Positions 42,516 to 50,826 of a DNA stretch of 64,000 nt are shown here, piece after piece (the stretch's first letter is position 1; each line of letters opens with the position of its first letter). The DNA is taken from assembly GCF_039543385.1 (NCBI RefSeq), contig NZ_BAABJQ010000020.1, positions 62,001 to 126,000 on the forward strand. The letters are read 5' to 3'. Position numbers and translations under genes: made by a program. The notes under the pieces are model-generated. The model saw only the letters and a program-made list of their open reading frames with translations, was not told the DNA's origin and ran no database searches. This DNA is from Rugosimonospora acidiphila. Lineage in GTDB: Bacteria > Actinomycetota > Actinomycetes > Mycobacteriales > Micromonosporaceae.

Positions 42516-45089
42516 TCACCCCACTGTCGTGTCCGATCGTTGCGGCGCCGGCCAGCTGACCGGACGTGACAGGCCCGGCTCCGACCCGGCGTTCGGCTGG
42601 GCGACCGGCTGTTCCTTCTCCGTGAACAGGCGCAACGGCTCGGACGGGTACCCGGACTCCACCGTCCACAGCCGGCGGGTGGCCCTCCTTCTGTTCTCGT
42701 CGTCACCCAGCAGGGCGAAGGCTTCTTCGGCGGTACTGAGCAGGTCGATCGCCTGGGCGACCCGGTCGTTCCGCTCGCCGCGTTCATTCCGCTTCGCGCC
42801 ATCGGCGCGTTCGGCGCGCTCGTACGCGTCCGCCAACGCCAGCGCGCACTGGGCCTGGATCCAGCGGTCGCCGCATCGGCGGAAGGTGCCGTGGCTCTCC
42901 TCCAGCGCGACGATCGCCCGGGAGAGACTGCCGTCCGCCAGGTACGCCCGGCCGATGACCAGCCGGGCATGCGCCGCCCCGTACCGGTGGCGCAGCGCGG
43001 TGAACCCGTCCAGCGCCGAGGTGCCGAGCGTCCGGCTCTGGTCGGGCTCCTGGGCGTCGAGGGCGACCAGGGCGTGCTCCAGGCGGATCCAGGGACGCCA
43101 CAGCCGCAGGTCGGGCAGCCTGAGCGTGTGTCTCTCGGCATCGGCGAGGCACTGGCTGGCCTCGGCCCGGTACCGCATGTCGCTGCTCTGATTGCCGCAC
43201 GCGCGCAGCACCCGGGCCCGGGCCAGCAGTACCCCCGGAAGGTGCCGCTGCCCCGTCATCCCCTGGCTCGCGCAGACCGCCTCGGCCTCCTTGACGTAGC
43301 TCAGGCCGTCCTCCAGTTCGGCGGTACCCGCCAGCGCGACGGTGAGTTCGCGTAGCACCCGGACCCGCTCCAGCGGATCATCGAGCCGCCGGGCGACCTC
43401 GAGCGCGCGGTGCAGGTGCAACAACGCGTCGTCGACGAGGTTCTGCTGGCGTAGCAGCGTCCCCGAGATCCGCAGCGCCCTGGTCAGCGTGTGATCGGAC
43501 CCCGCGCCGAGTTGCACGGCCTCCTTCGCGCACGCCCAGCCCTCGTCGATCCAGCCCAGTTCGGAGTGGACCTCGGCGAGCGCCGCCAGGGTCAGTGCCT
43601 CGTCGGCCGCGAACCCGGCGTCGTCGGCGCGGGTCGAGGCCCGCGCCCGGCAGAGCGCCACGGTTTCCCGGCTCCGGTTCAGGGCGTCCTCGAGTTCACC
43701 GTTGTCGAGGAGTTGGTAGACGTTCTCCCGTAGGTATGCCTCGGTGCTGCGCCGCGCACGCTGTTGCCGTTCGATGTCGACCTGGTTCAGGGCCTCCCGC
43801 CGCTGCTGGTCGCTCAGCGTGCCGCTCGCGGCCGCGCGGACGTAGGCCTGCACGTAGGCCGGCATGTGGAAGGTGGACAGGCCCGAGCTGTCGTCGTACC
43901 GACGCTTCACGAAACGTATCCGGGCCAGCCGGTCGAGCAGTTGCTTCGCGACGAGTTCCGTCACCGCCACCGAGCCGACCCGGCTGCCCTCGAACAGGGC
44001 GACAAGGATCCAGTCGTCGATCCGTCCGTCGTCGATGAGGCCCAGCAGGATGGCGGCCATCCGCTCCTGACCGGTCATCAGCGAGAAGCAGAGGTTGAGG
44101 ATGCCGGGAAAGGCGATCTGCTCGACGTCTCCGTGGGCGACGGGCTGCGCCGTCATCTGGTCCACGGCCACCTTCCGCGTCCAGTTCTTGCGGATCGTCA
44201 GCGCCGTGCCGGCCATGTGCAGGGCCATGGGGTACCCGTGCGCCTCGCGGACGACCCGCGCGGCGAACTCCGGCTCGGCCGCCACCCACCCACCGCCGAT
44301 CAGCGTGTCGAGCAGCGCCGTGGCGTCGTCGTCGACCAGAGGCAGCAGCCGCAGCCCCGACCAGGACCGCTGAGGCGACCGCGGTTCGGACTGGGAAGTG
44401 ATGATGACCGTGCACCGGTTGCCCGCGGGCAACAGCGGCGCGATCGCGTCGAAATCGCTCACGTCGTCAAAGATGATCAAAAGCCGACTGCGGAGGCTGA
44501 CCCGCCGGTACCACTGGCCGTAGTCCTCTCTGCGCTCCGGCACCGGGTCCTTCGGCCCGGCCAGGGCGCGCACGAGCATGGCCAGCGCGTCGTCGATGCT
44601 GCTGAGCACGTCGACCTGGACCAGCAGTTGCCCGTCCGGGTAGTCGTCCGCGATCAGGTGCGCCACGTTGGTGGCGAGCGCGGTCTTGCCAATCCCGGAG
44701 CCGCCGCTGATCAACGCGACTCTCGGGCCGGACCGGCGATCGGACGACGACAGATATCCCCACAGCTGCGCCAGCTGCTGGTGCCGGCCCTGCAACGGTC
44801 CCGGCGGCGGCGGTAGATCGGCGGGCGCGATGCGTTGCCGGCGCCGGCCACCGGCGGTGTGGTCGAGCCCGACGGGCACCACCGGAGGAGCCAACAGCTG
44901 CCGGCGGCGCACCAGAAACAGCGCCAGGTGGGTCAAAAGCACGCCGACGAGTACGGCGGCGGCTATGCCGTATCGCCCCGCGACCGCGATACCGAGATAG
45001 TCCACGGCCGCGAATACGATCATCGGAATACCGAGAACGGTGACAAGGGTGACGAGATTGCCGGCTTTCGGACTGGCTAGGTCACGCAT
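42516..45089 (-). CDS. Membrane-anchored STAND NTPase with TPR-like repeats (operon first gene)
   Basis: An 857-residue ATPase and the first gene of the operon. Two transmembrane helices (residues ~11-30 and 41-60) precede a cytoplasmic NB-ARC domain with Walker A GGSGIGKT (129-136), Walker B LLIIFDDV (203-210) and sensor-like TVIITSQSEP. A winged-helix-like segment (YDDSSGLSTFHMPAYVQAYVR) leads into helical repeats (ELGWIDEGWACAKEAV, NLVDDALLHLHRALEVARRL). GGGAG precedes the ATG. It is related in layout to the second STAND protein but not a recent duplicate. Role inferred as a sensor or regulator of the CHAT protease. Confidence 0.88.
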   Translation of the reverse strand: MRDLASPKAGNLVTLVTVLGIPMIVFAAVDYLGIAVAGRYGIAAAVLVGVLLTHLALFLVRRRQLLAPPVVPVGLDHTAGGRRRQRIAPADLPPPPGPLQGRHQQLAQLWGYLSSSDRRSGPRVALISGGSGIGKTALATNVAHLIADDYPDGQLLVQVDVLSSIDDALAMLVRALAGPKDPVPERREDYGQWYRRVSLRSRLLIIFDDVSDFDAIAPLLPAGNRCTVIITSQSEPRSPQRSWSGLRLLPLVDDDATALLDTLIGGGWVAAEPEFAARVVREAHGYPMALHMAGTALTIRKNWTRKVAVDQMTAQPVAHGDVEQIAFPGILNLCFSLMTGQERMAAILLGLIDDGRIDDWILVALFEGSRVGSVAVTELVAKQLLDRLARIRFVKRRYDDSSGLSTFHMPAYVQAYVRAAASGTLSDQQRREALNQVDIERQQRARRSTEAYLRENVYQLLDNGELEDALNRSRETVALCRARASTRADDAGFAADEALTLAALAEVHSELGWIDEGWACAKEAVQLGAGSDHTLTRALRISGTLLRQQNLVDDALLHLHRALEVARRLDDPLERVRVLRELTVALAGTAELEDGLSYVKEAEAVCASQGMTGQRHLPGVLLARARVLRACGNQSSDMRYRAEASQCLADAERHTLRLPDLRLWRPWIRLEHALVALDAQEPDQSRTLGTSALDGFTALRHRYGAAHARLVIGRAYLADGSLSRAIVALEESHGTFRRCGDRWIQAQCALALADAYERAERADGAKRNERGERNDRVAQAIDLLSTAEEAFALLGDDENRRRATRRLWTVESGYPSEPLRLFTEKEQPVAQPNAGSEPGLSRPVSWPAPQRSDTTVG

Positions 45090-45375
45090 GTGCTCTCCCG
45101 CTTCACTGGGTGCTCACATCATGCAGTGGTCCAGCAAACCAAGCCAGGACTATTGGCCCTTCTGGATTGATTGCGACCGACTCGTCTACCGGGACGCGGG
45201 CCGATCACACAGCCGCAATTGGCACCTTCGGTCGCCGTACCCGGACTTTCGCCGCCCGACTTCCGCACACTCGGCGCGAGCCTGTCCGCCGCCCGACAAA
45301 TATTGGTGAATCAATTATCCCCGCGATAGCGACCAACACCAGCGGCGGCGACAGCGTTGCGGTGCCCATCGAGGT
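45090..45375. other. Upstream region of the STAND-CHAT operon, no gene seen
   Basis: About 285 bases, noticeably AT-richer than the surroundings. It should contain the operon promoter, but I cannot pick a confident -10/-35 pair. Short frames here look spurious. Confidence 0.5.
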
Positions 45376-45575
45376 TCATTCCTTCGCCAGGAGCACGATC
45401 TTGCCGCGTACAGGTCCGACCTCGATCTCGTGGTGGGCATCCGCCGCGGGTAGCGAATGCGGTGTGCGCCGTAGGTACCGGCGGCCCTCTGGTCGGCGGT
45501 GGTGCCGATGCATTCGGGGTTGTCGACCAGGTCGAGTGACACGCGGACCGCGTCGTCGCCGATACAGTCGCGGTG
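45376..45575 (-). pseudogene. Remnant of a zinc-type/quinone oxidoreductase C-terminus
   Basis: In one minus-strand frame GDDAVRVSLDLVDNPECIGTT resembles the NADP-binding half of quinone-oxidoreductase-like enzymes. Then the frame shifts, and LPAADAHHEIEVGPVRGKIVLLAKE followed by a stop is a typical C-terminal end of that family. The middle of the domain is missing. About 200 bases remain. I see it as a decayed, frameshifted and deleted gene. Confidence 0.6.
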
Positions 45576-45681
45576 GTCCCGGATTGTCCGCCAAACGTCC
45601 GAGCCCTGAGCCTCGGCCGGCCAGCGATGCCGCTGGCGGCTTTGTGCTGTCATCGCTCGTGGCGATCGTTGCCGGTGGGTG

Positions 45682-46932
45682 TCATTGCCTGCGGTGGTAG
45701 ATGTTGCGGCGGGGTTGCTGGTCGGGGTCGAGGTATCGGGGTGGGATGAACTCGGGTAGCCCGTCGGAGGCGATCCTGACCTGCCAGTCGCCCTGGTGGA
45801 TCACCCGATGGTGGTGTGCGCACAGCAGCACCCCGTTGTCGAGGCTGGTGGGGCCGTCATCCAGCCAGCTGACGAGGTGGTGCCCGTCGCACCACCTCGG
45901 TGGGCGATCACAGCCCGGAAACGCGCAACCCCGATCGCGTAGCACCAGGGCTCGGCGGATCGGGCCGGTGAACAGGCGCCGTTCCCGGCCGAGGTCCAGG
46001 ACCTGACCCGTGCTGCCCAGCACGGCGGGCACGATCCGGGCATCGCAGGCCAGCCGGCGGGCGGCGGCGGGGCTGAGCACGGTGCCATCGTCCAGGGTGG
46101 CGGCGCCGATCTGCCGGCGTAGGGTGTCCAGGTCGACGGTGACGGTCACCTGCGGCCGATCCCCACCATTGTCGGGCAACTCCCCGCCGGCCAACGCCAG
46201 CCGGCACACCTCCACCAGGGCGTCCGCGCGTCGCTGCTCCGGGCTACGCAACCCCGCCTCATCAACCGGTCGGGGTGCGCACAACGGATCGATCGCCGCC
46301 CGCACCACGGCGGCGGACTCCTGATCCAGCCACCCGGTCAACCGCACCCCCGCCTGGCCCGGCACATCGGTCAGGTACAGACACCGGTCCGCGTGGGCAC
46401 GGTCCTCGTCCCGGGCCAACTGTTGCGCGGCCTGTTCCTCGGCGACCTCCGGGGCAACCACGTCCAGCAGTCGACCGGTCAGCCGACCCAACTCCCTGGG
46501 CCCGAACACCGCACACTGCCCAACCAGAAACTCCTCCCCCTCGGGGCGGACCCCGGCGGGAAGAGTCGGGACAGCAGCCGCGATCACCCGCGCCTGCTCA
46601 AGATTGACCGTCCCGGCCGCCAACCCCTCCACCGTCCTCGGCAACCCGCCGTGCAACGCCGCGGCGAGCCTCACCTGACGCGCCGCCGTACCCCCATACA
46701 ACCGATACCGGTCACGCAACCACGCGGTCGTCGTCGTAGCACCCTGCCGCCGGGCAAGGTCCCGCCCATCGACCTCCCGAACCAAACCCAACCGCACCGC
46801 GTCCAACCGCGACGCCAACGCATACGCCCGATCCAAACAGTCAATCAACACCTGCGGGGACTGAGCCCAGACCGACGCGTGCGCGAGCGACCGCACCGCC
46901 TGCTCCAGCTCGATCAACGGATCCCCGTCCAC
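45682..46932 (-). CDS. DUF222 / HNH endonuclease-signature protein (13E12-like)
   Basis: A 416-residue protein common in actinobacteria. The N-terminal ~270 residues are DUF222-like (LDRAYALASRLDAVRLGLVREVDGRDLARRQGATTTTAWLRDRYRL). The C-terminal HNH region is intact: RDRGCAFPGCDRPPRWCDGHHLVSWLDDGPTSLDNGVLLCAHHHRVIHQGDW, with its zinc cysteines and catalytic histidines. These are often multi-copy and of unknown function, possibly mobile. It starts at a GTG at 46932. Isolated, between a pseudogene and a kinase-like gene. Confidence 0.92.
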   Translation of the reverse strand: MDGDPLIELEQAVRSLAHASVWAQSPQVLIDCLDRAYALASRLDAVRLGLVREVDGRDLARRQGATTTTAWLRDRYRLYGGTAARQVRLAAALHGGLPRTVEGLAAGTVNLEQARVIAAAVPTLPAGVRPEGEEFLVGQCAVFGPRELGRLTGRLLDVVAPEVAEEQAAQQLARDEDRAHADRCLYLTDVPGQAGVRLTGWLDQESAAVVRAAIDPLCAPRPVDEAGLRSPEQRRADALVEVCRLALAGGELPDNGGDRPQVTVTVDLDTLRRQIGAATLDDGTVLSPAAARRLACDARIVPAVLGSTGQVLDLGRERRLFTGPIRRALVLRDRGCAFPGCDRPPRWCDGHHLVSWLDDGPTSLDNGVLLCAHHHRVIHQGDWQVRIASDGLPEFIPPRYLDPDQQPRRNIYHRRQ

Positions 46933-47041
46933 GAACCAACGCTACCGACGGGGTACGACACTAATGATGGCCGTGAGGCTGATCGTGTGCAATGGAGCGG
47001 GCCGGGCCTACGATCGTCCGGGCGCCGACCGAGCGACCGGC

Positions 47042-47134
47042 TCAGGCACCGAACCGCTCAGCGAAGTTGCGGATGAACCGCTCGGTCGCCCCGCCCGCGA
47101 GCACCTGGCGAACCTCACCGAATTTCGCCACCAT
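47042..47134 (-). other. 30-codon frame after the kinase-like gene's stop, same frame
   Basis: An ATG at 47134 lies three codons after the TAG at 47144-47146 and opens a frame MVAKFGEVRQVLAGG...FIRNFAERFGA to 47042. Composition looks protein-like, not shadow-like. It could be a small protein or the old C-terminus cut off by a TAG; unclear. Confidence 0.3.
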
Positions 47135-47143
47135 GGTGCGCGC

Positions 47144-47809
47144 CTAGGGCAGGTCGCCCGACACCGCCAGGCAAACGGCCAGGGCTCCGTACTCGACCTG
47201 CGATTGCGGCCGTCCGCGCAGGGCTTCCATCAGACTCGGCAACGTCTGATTGGCCACTCCGTCCACCTGGTCGGGCGACCGCACGCGCCAGCGGAAGCAC
47301 GTGGATGTCAACGGCTCGTCGGTGACCCGCCGCCGATCCGTCGCGATCCGTACGGTATCCGGTGGCACCCGCTGCGCCAGGAGTCTTGCCCGCTGGGTGC
47401 TGCTCGCCAGCGTCTCCGCCAATTCCGAGCCGAGCTCCCGGCTCGCCAGTCGCTCGGCGACCGTCGTGTCCTGCGCGGTGAGTAGGACACGAACGATTCG
47501 CACGTCGGCGCCCATCGCCCGCTCGAACATTCCGGTGGTCACGGGCAACACGCTGAGGGTGTTCGTGTAGATCAGCCGGCGGTATCCGAGAAGGCGATAG
47601 TTTACCCAGACGGCCGTCACATTGCGTTCGGCGATTTTCGAACGATCCGGATCCCCGTCCGGCGCCGGATGTACCTGCCCCATGAAGTCGCCCTCGACAA
47701 TGGCGTGCGCGACGGCCGCGGCCCGCAGTCGCGCGGAGACCTCCCAACCCACCGTCGTCTTGCCAACGCCGGCACGACCCCCGATGAGTAACACCTCCGC
47801 GCGATTCAT
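47144..47809 (-). CDS. P-loop ATP-binding protein (small kinase-like)
   Basis: A 221-residue protein. Walker A GGRAGVGKTTVGWEVSARL is at residues 9-27, and EGDFMGQVHPAPDGDP and RLIYTNTLSVLP follow. It resembles small P-loop kinases of the AAA_33/gluconate-kinase type that phosphorylate small molecules; substrate unknown. The ATG at 47809 is chosen because MNRAEVLLIGG begins the fold. It is divergent from the PEBP gene, with 149 bases between. Confidence 0.8.
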   Translation of the reverse strand: MNRAEVLLIGGRAGVGKTTVGWEVSARLRAAAVAHAIVEGDFMGQVHPAPDGDPDRSKIAERNVTAVWVNYRLLGYRRLIYTNTLSVLPVTTGMFERAMGADVRIVRVLLTAQDTTVAERLASRELGSELAETLASSTQRARLLAQRVPPDTVRIATDRRRVTDEPLTSTCFRWRVRSPDQVDGVANQTLPSLMEALRGRPQSQVEYGALAVCLAVSGDLP

Positions 47810-47958
47810 GCGGGTAGCGTGCCAGCCTCGGCCGGCCGACGCGATCCGATATTCCCCGCCGTCGGCGGGCCGCGCGCCACTCGACACCAACGGATGCCGG
47901 TCGGGGCTCGAGCATCCAGCGGTACCCGGCGGTGCCCGGTGGATGACAGCATGGGCTC

Positions 47959-48510
47959 GTGAGGTTGACAACGGTCATCGCGCTCGGCGGCGCACTGCTC
48001 CTTACGGGATGCGACGGAAGCAGTCCGTCCGGCGCGGCCTCGCCCGCGTCCTCCCCGGCACCCAGCGCCGCGTTGATGGTCACCAGCAGCGCGTTCGCTG
48101 CCGGCGCGCGGATTCCGGACGAGTACACCTGTCGCGCCGCGGGCATTGTGCCGCCGCTGTCCTGGACCGGCGACCCGCGCTCGGCGGCGGCGCTCGCGGT
48201 GGTGGTTCACGACCCCGACGCGCCGAACGGCGACTACGTGCACTGGGTGGTGTACGACCTGCCGGCCGGCACCACGTCACTGGCCGCGAGCGCGCTGCCG
48301 GCCGGCGCCAAGCAGGCACGCAACTCGGGTGGTACGACGGGCTGGACCCCGCCCTGCCCGCCCAGCGGCATCCACCACTACCACTTCGTGGTCTACGCGC
48401 TAAGCTCCCCGACCGGGCTGGCGGCCGGGGCCGCGACCAACGCGGCCCGAAAGGCGATAGCCGACCGGGCCGTCGCCTCGGGCGAACTCGTCGGCACCGT
48501 CAACGGCTGA
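47959..48510 (+). CDS. PEBP-family (YbhB/YbcL) lipoprotein
   Basis: A 183-residue lipoprotein: short hydrophobic signal and lipobox LLLTGC with Cys at about residue 18, then a Ser/Pro/Ala-rich linker. The mature domain is a phosphatidylethanolamine-binding-protein fold: FAAGARIPDEYTC, DPDAPNGDYVHWVVYDLP, GWTPPCPPSGIHHYHFVVYAL are the family's conserved ligand-site segments. Bacterial members bind small ligands; role unknown. GTG start. Confidence 0.9.
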   Translation: MRLTTVIALGGALLLTGCDGSSPSGAASPASSPAPSAALMVTSSAFAAGARIPDEYTCRAAGIVPPLSWTGDPRSAAALAVVVHDPDAPNGDYVHWVVYDLPAGTTSLAASALPAGAKQARNSGGTTGWTPPCPPSGIHHYHFVVYALSSPTGLAAGAATNAARKAIADRAVASGELVGTVNG

Positions 48511-48630
48511 GGCTCCGCCCCCGGCGGCGCCGACCGTCCGGAGGCGCGGTTGACCGTCCGGCCGCCCGCGCCCCCGTCACCGCCCGGCCCCACCCCGTCA
48601 CCGGCTGGGACTCCGAAGCCCACCCCGTCG

Positions 48631-49476
48631 TCAGGCGATGCCGGCGGAGGTGAGGAAGTCGCGCACCACCCGCTGGAACAGCTCGGGCTCCTCGAGCTGC
48701 GGCGAGTGGCCCGAGTTCTCGAAGACGACCAGCCGGGCGTCCGGAATCAGGTCGGCGATGGCCCGCGAGGCCGGCACGGGCGTGCGCCAGTCGTGCCGGC
48801 CGACGGTCACCAGCGTCGGGCAGGTGATCGACGGCAGCTTCGGCTTGAGGTCGTAGCGCGGCATGTTCTGTCCGAAGGCCGCGTTGTGCGTGCGGTAGTG
48901 GAACCGGGTGGCGGCCAGCTTCGCCGCGTCCCGGGCCGGGTCGTGGTCGTGGTCGTAGAGCGGCAGGATGGCCGCCCAGTACTCGCGCAGCTGCTCGTTG
49001 CTCTCGAAGCGACCGGTGCCGATCCGCTCGATCGCCCACTCCGGAATGACCGTGCGGTCGGTGGTTCGGGCCCGCCGCACCGCCAGGTGGTCGTGTGCGG
49101 TGTCGGCGGCCGTGTCGCGCAGGACCAGGGCGTCCACCCGGTCCGGGTGGGCGATGGCGTACTCCATGGCGATGAACCCGCCGTACGAACCGCCGGCCAT
49201 CACGATGCGCTCGTAGCCGAAGCGTTCCCGGATCGCGTCGACGTCGGCGACCCACTGCTCGTGCGTGAACGGCTCGTCGTCGCTGGATTCGCCGGAGCCT
49301 CGGGCGTCGAACACGATGACGCGCAGCCGGTCGGCGAACCCGCCGAACGAGCGCGCCGGCTCCGCCCGGGAGCCCAGCCCCGGCGCCCCGTGGTGGACGA
49401 TCATCGCCGGCGCGTCCTCGGGCCCGTACGCCTCGACGACCAGCTCGGCGCCGTTGATCTTCATCCGCTCCGTCAT
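48631..49476 (-). CDS. Alpha/beta-hydrolase (proline iminopeptidase-like)
   Basis: A 281-residue hydrolase. The oxyanion region is HHGAPGLGS, the nucleophile elbow GGSYGG, the acid probably Asp in VGRHDW and the histidine in ENSGHSPQLEEP. The closest family by eye is the proline-iminopeptidase-like group (S33). It lies ten bases downstream of the M19 dipeptidase on the same strand, so the two may degrade peptides or an amide together. Confidence 0.88.
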   Translation of the reverse strand: MTERMKINGAELVVEAYGPEDAPAMIVHHGAPGLGSRAEPARSFGGFADRLRVIVFDARGSGESSDDEPFTHEQWVADVDAIRERFGYERIVMAGGSYGGFIAMEYAIAHPDRVDALVLRDTAADTAHDHLAVRRARTTDRTVIPEWAIERIGTGRFESNEQLREYWAAILPLYDHDHDPARDAAKLAATRFHYRTHNAAFGQNMPRYDLKPKLPSITCPTLVTVGRHDWRTPVPASRAIADLIPDARLVVFENSGHSPQLEEPELFQRVVRDFLTSAGIA

Positions 49477-49486
49477 GGCGCGCAGC

Positions 49487-50689
49487 TCACCAGACCTCTC
49501 GAAGGACCCGCACGATGTTGCCGCCGATGACCTTGGCGATCTCGTCGTCGGAGTAGTCGTGCGCGACCAGCCAGCCGACGATGTTGCCGAAGCACTCCGC
49601 CGGGTTCTCCATGCCGGACACGTACGGCACCCGCGGGTGGTCGACCGTGCCGTGCGCCTTACCGATCGCCAGGTGCTGGGTGAAGCTGTTGTGCAGCCCG
49701 ACGTGGTCGCCGAAGTTGGTGTCCGGGCCGAACCCGACGTGGTCGATGCCGACCAGGTCCACGCAGTACACGAAGTGGTCCATCACCGACTCGATGGAGT
49801 GGTGCGGGTGCTCCGGCGAGAGCGTGGTGTGCGGCGCCGCCTCGATGCCGATCACACCGCCGCGCTCGGCGCAGGCCCGGATCACCTCGTCCGGCTTCAT
49901 CCGCGGGGTGTTCCACACCGATCGGGCGCCGGCGTGGGTGATGAACACCGGCACGCGGCTCGCCTCGATGACCTGCATCGAGGTCAGGTCCCCCGAGTGC
50001 GAGACGTCGATGGCGATGCCCAGCCGGTTCATCCGGTCCACGGCGCGCCGGCCGAAGTGGGTCAGCCCGCCGTCGCGCTCCTCGGACAGCCCGGAGCCGA
50101 GCATGTTCGCCTGGCTGTAGGCGATGCCCATCTGGCGCACGCCGAAGCCGTACAGGATGTCGATGCGGTCCAGCTCGTTCTCGATCATCGTGGCCGCCTC
50201 CAGGCCGGCCACCAGGGCCACCCTGCCGTCGCGCTTCGCCTCGAAGATCTGCTCCAGCGTGGTCGCCAGCACCACGTAGTCCTGCTTGGCGACATCGGCA
50301 AGGCGCAGGCCGATGTCGTAGATGACGTCGTCCCACTTCCAGGCGTGCTCGCTGGTGACGCAGCCGGTGCCGTTCATGAAGTTGTCGAACACGGCGGTCA
50401 TCCCCGAGCGCGCCAGCCCCTCGAAGCCGAAGGCGTTGCGACCGGTCCGGTTGTAGTCGCGCAGCTGGCTCACGTCGGCCGGCAGAATCTTGGGGTGCTC
50501 GTGCAGCGAGATCGCCGTGTGCTCCCTCAGCAGGCGGTCGACGCGCTGCCACTGCGTGTCCGACAGCCCCAGGTCGTGCTCGGGTACCCGCCCGATCTCC
50601 GGAGCCAGTTCGAACACTTTGTAATCACGACGTGGCTCAAGGTAGTCAAATGATCGGTAGCCACGGTATCCGGCTGCTGCTTCCCGCAC
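49487..50689 (-). CDS. Membrane dipeptidase-like protein (peptidase M19)
   Basis: A 400-residue metal-dependent hydrolase of the renal-dipeptidase/amidohydrolase family. Visible are ISLHEHPKILPAD near the N-terminus (an HxH-like metal pair instead of the usual HxD), VALVAGLEAATMIENELDRI, the DVSHSG and VFITHAGARSVWNTPRM blocks, and the C-terminal HVGFGPDTNFGDH. The GTG at 50689 with AGGGGA upstream is chosen over the TTG at 50704. It probably hydrolyses dipeptides or a related amide, with the alpha/beta-hydrolase downstream. Confidence 0.87.
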   Translation of the reverse strand: MREAAAGYRGYRSFDYLEPRRDYKVFELAPEIGRVPEHDLGLSDTQWQRVDRLLREHTAISLHEHPKILPADVSQLRDYNRTGRNAFGFEGLARSGMTAVFDNFMNGTGCVTSEHAWKWDDVIYDIGLRLADVAKQDYVVLATTLEQIFEAKRDGRVALVAGLEAATMIENELDRIDILYGFGVRQMGIAYSQANMLGSGLSEERDGGLTHFGRRAVDRMNRLGIAIDVSHSGDLTSMQVIEASRVPVFITHAGARSVWNTPRMKPDEVIRACAERGGVIGIEAAPHTTLSPEHPHHSIESVMDHFVYCVDLVGIDHVGFGPDTNFGDHVGLHNSFTQHLAIGKAHGTVDHPRVPYVSGMENPAECFGNIVGWLVAHDYSDDEIAKVIGGNIVRVLREVW

Positions 50690-50705
50690 GCGCGCTCCCC
50701 TCAAC

Positions 50706-50738
50706 AGAGGTCAGACCTCTTACCAGATGCAGGCTATA
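50706..50738 (-). promoter_or_regulatory. Promoter and palindromic operator of the dipeptidase gene
   Basis: AGAGGTC-A-GACCTCT (50706-50720) is a perfect 7-bp inverted repeat. A possible minus-strand -10 TATAGC lies at 50733-50738, so the palindrome would overlap the early transcript. It looks like a FadR/GntR-type site; the regulator is not in the window's immediate neighbourhood. Confidence 0.45.
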
Positions 50739-50826
50739 CCTCCGCCGCCCGGATGATCGAGCCGTGGCCGTCGCGGCTTACGATGCGGTGCGCTGTCCAA
50801 CGTGATCAACACCTGGGAGGCTCGCC

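Noticed and set aside
39137..43141. A longer start (1334 residues) for the second STAND protein
   Set aside because: The extra 210 residues shadow the first STAND gene; the ATG at 42511 begins a sensible membrane hairpin four bases after that gene's stop.
45040..45700. Several short plus-strand frames
   Set aside because: They are short, Arg-rich and overlap the pseudogene or promoter region without family resemblance.
46393..47076. Plus-strand frames opposite the DUF222/HNH gene
   Set aside because: They run antisense to a clear gene and have shadow-like composition.
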